DNA of 12,172 nt from NCBI GenBank assembly GCA_037445185.1, contig JBBIKZ010000075.1, positions 1 to 12,172 of the forward strand, written 5' to 3'. A model generated the notes under the pieces. The model was given only the letters and a program-made list of their open reading frames with translations, searched no databases and was not told the DNA's origin. Origin of the DNA: JANWZL01 sp037445185. GTDB taxonomy: Bacteria; Pseudomonadota; Gammaproteobacteria; Burkholderiales; Thiobacillaceae. Each line of letters starts with the position of its first letter. The first letter of the stretch is position 1. The position numbers and the translations under genes are program-made. Below are positions 7,145-12,172 of this stretch, piece after piece.

Positions 7145-8730
7145 ACGCCGATGGTGCGGCTGCCGTAAGCCTCTGTCCGCTGCCAGATTTTCTCTTCCCA
7201 GGGAATACCCGGCCGGCGGTCGAAGAGCATGAGATGCGCCTCCTCGGCATTGGCCTTGTCGGCATAGTCGGCGGTCTGCTGCAAGCCCTCGGCGATGAGT
7301 TGATCGAGGCTGCCTTTGCGGTAGAGCTTCAATTCGATCACCACCCGTTGCACCGGGCCGAAGTAGCCTTGCTGCTCATCGATCGGCCACTCGAGGATGA
7401 GATCGGTGCGTTTGCGCCCCAGGCCATACTCGCGGCTGATCCGCCCGCCACCATTGACGATGCGCTGCAGGAAGGCCTGCAGCAGCAATTGCGGCCCAGC
7501 CTCCTTGTAGTCGAAGCCCTCGATCCAGGCCGCGGAATGCTCGCGGAAGAACTGCTGGAACGCGGCCAGCAGCTTCGGCAGGTCGAGCCTCCGATCCGGA
7601 CGGACATACCACGGGGTGTCGTGGGTGATGTAGGACTGGGCAACCCAGGTGAGTTCCCGGGGGATCACTTCGCGGTAGATGCGGTTGCTGATGCGTAGCT
7701 GCGGCCGCGTGACGATCAGCCCCAGGTCTTCGACATACTGCTTGTCGTCCAGGCTGATCTCGGCGAGCGTCACGGGCTCTTCGGAGGCAAGTAAGGCGCT
7801 GATGACCCGATGCACGCGCGGCTCTCGGAGTTTGTCGGTCAGCTGATCGAGGTGCGTGGCGCGCGACTGGATGAGGTTTTCCCGGGCCTGCCAGTAGTGG
7901 GTGAGCGTGATCGGCTTGGCGCGATCCCTGAGCTCGCGCATGTTCCAGGTCAGCTCATGCCCCAAGGCATTGACCAGCCACGGCTGACCTTCGGTGTCCG
8001 CCCACAGTTCCGGATAGATCGCCGCATCGAAGGTCTGCCCGGTCTCCTCCTCATGCTGATGCCAAAGCTGCTCGCACTCGGCAGGGGAGAAATTGCCCAG
8101 GCGGATCGAGACCGCCTTGATGTTGAAGGCCGGCCCCCCGGTGATGATCTCGTTGCCGGAGTGGATGCGGTAGTCGCGCACGTCCCGCACGCCACAGAGC
8201 ACCACCGTCTGCGGAAAGGCCCCGGGCCGCTGGGCGTAGCCGGCACGGATCTGGCGCAAGAGCGAAATCAAGGTGTCGCCCACCAGCGCGTCGACTTCGT
8301 CGAGGAAAAGGATGGCGGGCTTGGCGCTCATCTGCGACCAGTGGCGCAGCAGCGCGGTGAGCCGGTCCTGTGGCTCGATGTGCACGCCGGTGTCGCGATA
8401 CCAACGGTGCAGGGCGGCTTCGCCGGTGTAATCCTCGATCGAGCGGGCGATCGCGCTGCACGCAGCCGGGATGCCCTGCGTCTCGTCGCCGCGGGCGGCT
8501 TGCGCGCCTTCGATGTTGGCGTAGGCGCAACGGTAGCGTCCCTGGGCGTTGAGGTGGTGCATCAGCGCCAGCAGCGCCGTGGTTTTGCCGGTCTGACGCG
8601 GCGCGTGCAGGATGAAGTAGCGCTTGTCCTCGATCAGCGCCTCGATCTCGGCCAGATCGATGCGAGCAAGCGGATCGAGCATGTAATGGTCGCCCGGAAT
8701 CGATGGGCCGGCGGTGTTGAATTTCCTCAT
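7132..8730 (-). CDS. AAA-family ATPase fused to a C-terminal PD-(D/E)XK nuclease domain
   Basis: The 532-residue product starts MRKFNTAGP, typical of a widespread family of AAA-like ATP-binding proteins. The frame stays open to a GTG at 8757, but the ATG at 8730 fits the family start better. In the 532-residue numbering, Walker A is APRQTGKTT (43-51) and Walker B is AILFLDEVDAL (139-149). GVRDVRDYR (180-188) and GQPWLVNAL (248-256) are further conserved ATPase-region motifs. The C-terminal quarter has a PD-(D/E)XK-like core: D443 (RTDLILEW), E466-x-K468 (VIELKLY), then a Q-x3-Y pair at 485-489. These proteins are usually annotated as AAA ATPase/PD-(D/E)XK nuclease, and their biological role is poorly established. 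Its stop codon lies inside the longest methyltransferase reading frame, suggesting translational coupling. An NTP-driven nuclease effector is my inference. Confidence 0.88.
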   Translation of the reverse strand: MRKFNTAGPSIPGDHYMLDPLARIDLAEIEALIEDKRYFILHAPRQTGKTTALLALMHHLNAQGRYRCAYANIEGAQAARGDETQGIPAACSAIARSIEDYTGEAALHRWYRDTGVHIEPQDRLTALLRHWSQMSAKPAILFLDEVDALVGDTLISLLRQIRAGYAQRPGAFPQTVVLCGVRDVRDYRIHSGNEIITGGPAFNIKAVSIRLGNFSPAECEQLWHQHEEETGQTFDAAIYPELWADTEGQPWLVNALGHELTWNMRELRDRAKPITLTHYWQARENLIQSRATHLDQLTDKLREPRVHRVISALLASEEPVTLAEISLDDKQYVEDLGLIVTRPQLRISNRIYREVIPRELTWVAQSYITHDTPWYVRPDRRLDLPKLLAAFQQFFREHSAAWIEGFDYKEAGPQLLLQAFLQRIVNGGGRISREYGLGRKRTDLILEWPIDEQQGYFGPVQRVVIELKLYRKGSLDQLIAEGLQQTADYADKANAEEAHLMLFDRRPGIPWEEKIWQRTEAYGSRTIGVWGA

Positions 8731-8808
8731 GGCGCAATTATGCCCCCTGAGCCCCACCGTCGTGCCATCGTCGTATCTATTCCCTAGGGTGGATTCTGCC
8801 GGATAGGG
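8731..8808 (-). other. 78-bp gap between the DUF262 and ATPase genes
   Basis: This short gap contains the perfect palindrome CCCTAGGG (8782-8789) and, on the minus strand, CAGGGGGC about 10-12 nt before the ATPase ATG, a usable but distant Shine-Dalgarno. No clear promoter or terminator is seen, so the two genes are probably cotranscribed. The palindrome could be chance. Confidence 0.4.
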
Positions 8809-10497
8809 CTACAAGAAGTGATTCAACATCGTCGCGATGCGTCGTCGCCGCTCGCGCAGGAATTCCTCATAGGCTTCGGCCCGCAAGAGCTCCAGCCGGT
8901 CGATGGGGATGGCCTGAGCGCTAAAGGGTGCATCGCTCAGTTTTTCTCGCAATGCGAGCAAATACTCGGCGGGTGGCTTGTCACTGATCCGCCGGTTGGT
9001 CTTGCCGCCGATGAAGGCAAGGTTGGCGATGTCGTCGGCCCGCTCGGCGAGACCCCGATCCTTGAGCAACGCCTTGGGAAAAATGTGGTGGAACTGGAGC
9101 TTGTGTTGGTGACCGCTGTGATCCAACGCAATGGCGAGCTGTGAATGCCAGTCGGTGGCGCCCGCCGCACGGAAGGCGAGGAACATGGTCTTGAACAGGG
9201 CGCTCCGGGCATTGCGGCCTTCGAGCTCCTCGGGCGTGATGTCAAGCCGCCCGACCTGCGCGCGCAGCCGCTCGATCAGTTGCGCCGCATCGCCGCCGTC
9301 GCGCACGGTGGCCAGATCCTGGTCGAGCAGCGTTTCGGTGGAGCCGCGCGAGTAGCGCCCCTTGGCGTTGGCGAGTAAGGCCCAGCGCTTGAGCAGGGCC
9401 GCTTCGTCTGGTTGCATGCGGTAGTTGCGCTTGTGCCCATAGGCAGCCAAGGTGATGAGAACGAAGGTCGAGGAGAGCAAGACGGACGAATCGAGCCCGA
9501 CATTGCTGCGCGCGAAGTTGAGCGCGAAACGCATCGCTTCGGTGGCCTCCTGCCAGGCAGCCTCGAGCCGTCTGGCATCGAGACCACGCACCATATCGAA
9601 GCGTGACTGATCTGTGGCGATTGCCATCAGGGCCTTGAGCAACAACCCAAGGTCTAGATCGAAACCCAGTTGGGCGCACTCCTGCTGAAAGCGTTCGAAG
9701 ACCGCCAGCGCCCCGCGCCAGCGGGCGGTGATCTGAGCGAGCGCCAGGTCAGAGCTGCGCAGCTTGGCCCCGAGCGAATTGACGCGCACGAAGATTTCGG
9801 TGACCTCCTCATAGGAGAGCGTGCGTTCGAGGATGTCGAGTCGGTAGCTGTAATCGCGGATCGCACGCAGGCGCTTCAAGCGCTCGCTGTATTTCTCAAA
9901 ACGTGGGTCATCGAAACCAGTGACGCCGGCATGCTTCAGAAACGGCGCGTCGCTGTCGCTTGTGAAGACCTCGGAGACCTTGACCCAATGCGGCAAGGCT
10001 TCCAGCTTTTTCGTGGCGACGACGAAGGCCATCTGGTTGAAGCGGGCGAGCAATTCGTCTTCGCTGGCGTCGATCACGTCCTCGCCTACATCCTCGTTGT
10101 CATCGGCGTCCTCTTCCACTTCCGTCCAAAGCGGCAACCCCTCCGGGTGTTCGAGGTTGAAGAGGATTTCGATCGGTCTTTGCCGCCCGCGCACGGAGAC
10201 CGGCTCGCCGCGGATCACGGCGGACAGCGAGGTCAGCCGCTGCTGGCCATCGAGCAGGAGCTTGACACTTTGGTAGGGGTTGGCCTGCTGGGAAACCGCG
10301 AAGTCCTGCAATGGCGGCGCTGCATCGGTTTCCCACAGCAGGATCGCGCCCGAGGGATAGCCGCGGTAGAGCGAATCGAGCAAATCCCGCACCCTGGGCG
10401 CACGCCAGACATATCGCCGCTGCATCTCGGGTAGCCTGAGCTCCCCCCGCTCGATCATCGCCACCAGTTCCCACACCTTCGCTTCCGCCTTGGCCAT
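8809..10497 (-). CDS. DUF262 (GmrSD/ParB-like) protein with C-terminal HNH nuclease domain
   Basis: This 562-residue protein resembles single-chain GmrSD-type (type IV) restriction proteins, which combine a DUF262 domain with an HNH nuclease and act against modified phage DNA. The DUF262 part shows RLPEMQRRYVW (21-31), the signature DGQQRLTSL (83-91) and EIFVRVNSLGAKLRSSDL (234-251). A strongly acidic segment (about 126-148) interrupts the N-terminal domain. The C-terminal HNH region is HKLQFHHIFPKALL (465-478) with NLAFIGGKTNRR (492-503). Key His and Asn residues are present. The ATG at 10497 is well supported by an AGGGAGG Shine-Dalgarno 5 nt upstream. It is the first gene of a three-gene, same-strand set. 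An IS1380 remnant begins 9 bp upstream, so any native promoter has been displaced or lies within the element. Target specificity is unknown. Confidence 0.92.
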   Translation of the reverse strand: MAKAEAKVWELVAMIERGELRLPEMQRRYVWRAPRVRDLLDSLYRGYPSGAILLWETDAAPPLQDFAVSQQANPYQSVKLLLDGQQRLTSLSAVIRGEPVSVRGRQRPIEILFNLEHPEGLPLWTEVEEDADDNEDVGEDVIDASEDELLARFNQMAFVVATKKLEALPHWVKVSEVFTSDSDAPFLKHAGVTGFDDPRFEKYSERLKRLRAIRDYSYRLDILERTLSYEEVTEIFVRVNSLGAKLRSSDLALAQITARWRGALAVFERFQQECAQLGFDLDLGLLLKALMAIATDQSRFDMVRGLDARRLEAAWQEATEAMRFALNFARSNVGLDSSVLLSSTFVLITLAAYGHKRNYRMQPDEAALLKRWALLANAKGRYSRGSTETLLDQDLATVRDGGDAAQLIERLRAQVGRLDITPEELEGRNARSALFKTMFLAFRAAGATDWHSQLAIALDHSGHQHKLQFHHIFPKALLKDRGLAERADDIANLAFIGGKTNRRISDKPPAEYLLALREKLSDAPFSAQAIPIDRLELLRAEAYEEFLRERRRRIATMLNHFL

Positions 10498-10502
10498 GCA
10501 AT

Positions 10503-10509
10503 CCTCCCT
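10503..10509 (-). promoter_or_regulatory. Ribosome binding site of the DUF262 gene, partly IS-derived
   Basis: AGGGAGG on the minus strand lies 5 nt before the ATG at 10497. Its first three bases (AGG, 10509-10507) are the last bases of the insertion-sequence inverted repeat, and the remaining GAGG is flanking DNA. The site fixes the start codon. Confidence 0.75.
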
Positions 10510-10520
10510 GAATCCGTGTT
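10507..10520. repeat. IS terminal inverted repeat, left end
   Basis: CCTGAATCCGTGTT is perfectly complementary to 11594-11607. Similarity continues only patchily inward (AT two bases further on). This is the end on the 3' side of the transposase, and it sits 9 bp upstream of the DUF262 start codon. Confidence 0.8.
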
Positions 10521-10581
10521 CATCAAAGTCAAAACATCTCTTGTGAGCGATCTGGCATGATTTTCCGCCGGACGGCCCGGT

Positions 10582-11518
10582 TTATGTGACTGCCGAGGGT
10601 CTTTTTCGGGGCGGCGCCTTGCCTTTGGACCCCGAAAGTCGGCGTGGGCGGGGCGGCGTTACCTCATTTTCCTGCTCCAGCACAAGCCCCGACCTTCCGC
10701 CTGCGCGGAACGGGGTATTTCGATGCGGAACACTTGCAGCCTCGGCCTGGGCCACCCAAGCCGCCTTGTCCTGCTTGCGCGGATTCCACTTGCAGAGGAA
10801 GTCCAGTCTCCGCCCTTCGCTCGCCCATGCGTCGCGTTCTTTTGCCTTGGCAAACAGCACTCGCACACTGTCAAAGCCGCTGTCTTCCACCATCAGGACG
10901 GCTTGCGCCGGCTTGACCAGACATCTCACCCGAGGAAATGCCCGCTCGCAGAAGCACTCGGTCTCGTGGGCGCAATGCCAACTGCCGGCGCGCAACTCCA
11001 GCCCGATGTTCCAGCCTTCATTGCCCAGATAGCCGGCAATCGGACAGTAGCCATCGACGCCCTGGTCGGTGCGGCTGACGTCTTCTTTCTTCGTGTCGCT
11101 GTTGTCCATGACGAAGGTGTCGATCTCGAAGCGCACGAATCCCTGGTGCGGGGTGATCGGGGCTTCGGTGCGCTCCAGCAGACGCACCGATGGTTCGTCG
11201 GTCATCTCCCGCAACTCGCTGGCCTTGGCATCGAGCCGCTGGCGCATCCAGGCGCTGCTGGGCACTTTCGACAGCCCAAGCGCTTCTTTGAAGAAGCGGT
11301 CCGAAGGGTTCGATGGCATCAAAGTCGCTCTTGCCCAGACTGAGCAGCCCGGTCATCGCCTTGACCATGTCCGAGGTCTTCATGCCCTGCGAGACCGGCA
11401 GCCGGGGATCGATCACCGCATCGACTTGCGCCGCCTCGCAGCACTGACCAATCAGCGCCAGGCCAGAGTGGGAGGTCAGGTTCAGCTTGCCACTCTGGCG
11501 GACTGCAAATTTCGGCAT
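10582..11518 (-). pseudogene. IS1380-family transposase, frameshifted and C-terminally deleted
   Basis: The N-terminal part (from ATG 11518, MPKFAVRQSGKLNL, or TTG 11542) runs to SDFDAIEPF. The continuing homology (DRFFKEALGLSKVPSSAWM) is in another frame, so a frameshift lies at about 11303-11310. The second frame carries family motifs: RFEIDTFVMDNSDTKKE with a catalytic Asp, VDGYCPIAGYLGNEGWN, EDSGFDS with a further Asp, and KWNPRKQDKAAWVAQAEA. Near 10735 a second shift is likely, because VFRIEIPR continues better in the third frame. The rest of the DDE domain, including the final catalytic Glu region, is absent; the tail to the stop at 10582 is Arg/Pro-rich and looks out of frame. The product cannot be active. 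Family assignment is from remembered sequence pattern, without a search. Confidence 0.85.
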
Positions 11519-11593
11519 GTTCGGTTGGGTGAAGAATTGCAATGTCTAATTGTCGCATATAATCAAAGGGTTGCATTTGATTTATGGCAAATA

Positions 11594-11607
11594 AACACGG
11601 ATTCAGG
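11594..11607. repeat. IS terminal inverted repeat, right end
   Basis: AACACGGATTCAGG is the exact complement of 10507-10520. It lies 76 bp upstream of the likely transposase start (11518), on the promoter side. Confidence 0.8.
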
Positions 11608-11660
11608 CCATACGTCATGACCACCGCCTCGGAAATTTACAGAAAAGGGGTTGCACAATC
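11608..11660. other. Unassigned 53-bp segment between the IS end and the integrase break
   Basis: This segment lies outside the IS inverted repeat and beyond the point where integrase similarity ends. It is neither recognisable integrase nor IS. It shares GGGTTGCA with a site inside the IS (11568-11575 and 11648-11655). It may be a scar from an earlier rearrangement that truncated the integrase before or independently of the IS insertion. Confidence 0.4.
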
Positions 11661-12113
11661 CACGGCGAGAATCTCCGGCGCGGTCACTTCCGCCACAGGG
11701 CGATTGCCAAGGTAGGGGAAGATGTCACGTTCAAGCCTTCGGATCACCTTGTCCCGATGCCCGGGGGCTTTGGTCGCCAGATGGCGGCTGATCCATTCGC
11801 GGGCCACGGCCTCGAGGGTGTCTTCGGCTAGCTGGCGTTGCCGGGCTTTCTGCGCCTTCTTGACCTCGCCGGGGTCTATCTCTTGCGCCAGCAAGGCGCG
11901 GGCCTCGATACAGCGGGCGCGGGCGTCCTTCAGGCTCACCTCCGGCCATTGCCCAAGGGCGAGCAGCTTTTCCCGTCCGGCGTAGCGGTATTTGAGACGC
12001 CACAGCTTGCCACCGGATGGGGTGACCAGCAGGTACAGGCCCTTGCCGTCGGCAAGCTTGCGGGGCTTGTCGTCCGGCTTGGCATTGCGGATGGCGGCGT
12101 CGGTCAGGGTCAT
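11637..12113 (-). pseudogene. P4-type tyrosine integrase, 5' fragment
   Basis: The first 151 residues match the DUF4102-type integrases carried by many genomic islands: MTLTDAAIRNAKP, then LADGKGLYLLVTPSGGKLWRLKYR and LGQWPEVSLKDAR of the arm-type DNA-binding domain (about 1-90). The start of the core-binding domain follows, with EWISRHLATKAPGHRDKVIRRLERDIFPYLGNRPV. Similarity stops at PEILAV, and seven unrelated residues lead to a TAA at 11637. Full-length proteins are about 400 residues, so the whole catalytic domain (R-H-R-Y) is missing and the fragment cannot recombine DNA. The start is secure: GGAGG at 12122-12126 (complement) lies 8 nt before the ATG. Tandem repeats lie just upstream. 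The break is at about 11660. Confidence 0.9.
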
Positions 12114-12132
12114 GATTCGGTTCCTCCGTGAT

Positions 12133-12172
12133 GAGATACCCCCAGGGGTAGCGAGATACCCCTATGGATACC
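12133..12172. repeat. GATACCCC repeats upstream of the integrase gene
   Basis: GAGATACCCC occurs at 12133-12142 and 12153-12162, exactly 20 bp apart, and a third partial GGATACC ends the window at 12172. TACCCCCAGGGGTA (12137-12150) is close to an inverted repeat. The array starts 19 bp from the integrase start codon. I associate similar GGGGTATC arrays with the region upstream of P4-type integrases, where arm-site binding or autoregulation is plausible. The array runs off the window edge, so its full extent is unknown. Confidence 0.7.

Larger units (their letters stand above)
10507..11607 (-). mobile_element. Internally deleted IS1380-family element with intact terminal inverted repeats
   Basis: The element is bounded by the perfect 14-bp inverted repeat CCTGAATCCGTGTT (10507-10520) and its complement (11594-11607). 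It encloses IS1380-type transposase coding remnants on the minus strand. At about 1.1 kb it is shorter than typical members (about 1.6-1.7 kb) because the 3' part of the transposase is missing, so the ends survive around an internal deletion. The flanking 4-mers CCTC and CCAT do not match as a target duplication. The inner right end is notably AT-rich (about 11540-11595), probably holding the transposase promoter. The element is probably dead by itself but could be mobilised by a full-length relative. Confidence 0.75.

Noticed and set aside
4943..7168. 741-codon open frame on the plus strand opposite the methyltransferase
   Set aside because: It is rich in His, Arg, Gly and Val with no domain motif, and lies antisense to a gene whose catalytic motifs are all intact. 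Strong GC bias at third codon positions keeps such frames open.
3659..10497. DISARM, BREX or Dnd-type defence system
   Set aside because: A large methyltransferase and nuclease proteins are present, but there is no SNF2-type helicase, DrmA/DrmB, PglZ, BrxC or Dnd protein in the window.
10504..10532. Outward promoter from the IS end with -35 TTGACT
   Set aside because: A 17-bp spacer places the -10 at AGGGAG, which is the ribosome binding site. No usable -10 is present.
10604..10637. TTTCGGGG / CCCCGAAA inverted repeat as a terminator between the IS and the DUF262 gene
   Set aside because: The 8-bp stem has an 18-nt loop and no T-run on either strand, so termination is not supported.
11564..11655. 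AAAGGGTTGCA and AAAGGGGTTGCA as direct repeats marking an insertion
   Set aside because: The match is short and imperfect, and one copy lies inside the IS end, so it does not behave as a target duplication.
1..12172. CRISPR array
   Set aside because: No regularly spaced identical repeats with unique spacers are seen. The only short repeats are the two-copy unit at 1-149 and the array at 12133-12172.

Overview
The window is GC-rich throughout and carries a bacterial core locus followed by an accessory block. The seryl-tRNA synthetase, the MltF-type lytic transglycosylase, a tRNA-Ser with its CCA encoded in the DNA, and remnants of a P4-type integrase and an IS1380-type transposase all point to a Beta- or Gammaproteobacterium. 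The species cannot be named from the sequence alone.

Region 1 (1-3216) is housekeeping. A short intergenic stretch with a diverged 39-bp direct repeat precedes serS (325-1614, +). mltF (1696-3096, -) converges on serS. A tRNA-Ser(CGA) gene (3126-3216, +) starts 29 bp from the mltF start codon, so the window holds both seryl-tRNA synthetase and one of its substrates.

Region 2 (3217-3658) is a 440-bp spacer. It holds a perfect 7-bp stem-loop just after the tRNA and one possible 35-codon ORF with a strong ribosome binding site. Nothing else in it is recognisable.

Region 3 (3659-10497) is the main accessory content: three genes on the minus strand, read from right to left. The first encodes a DUF262 (GmrSD/ParB-like) protein with a C-terminal HNH nuclease (8809-10497). 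The second encodes an AAA-type ATPase fused to a C-terminal PD-(D/E)XK nuclease domain (7132-8730). The third encodes a 1161-residue MmeI-like fused endonuclease/adenine methyltransferase with an unusual C-terminal tail (3659-7144). The second and third reading frames overlap by 13 bp if the upstream GTG is used. My inference is that this is a compact composite DNA-defence operon: one self-modifying restriction enzyme, one ATP-dependent effector and one type IV-like nuclease. Each family is known, but I do not recognise this three-gene arrangement as a named system.

Region 4 (10507-12172) is mobile-element debris. An internally deleted, frameshifted IS1380-type element (10507-11607) is bounded by perfect 14-bp terminal inverted repeats. 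Its left end lies only 9 bp before the DUF262 start codon and supplies part of that gene's Shine-Dalgarno sequence. Beyond it is the 5' third of a tyrosine integrase (11637-12113), truncated near residue 151, preceded by 20-bp-spaced GATACCCC repeats. A tRNA gene on one side and an integrase remnant on the other fit a decayed genomic island at tRNA-Ser. No second copy of the tRNA 3' end is present in the window, so that boundary is unproven.
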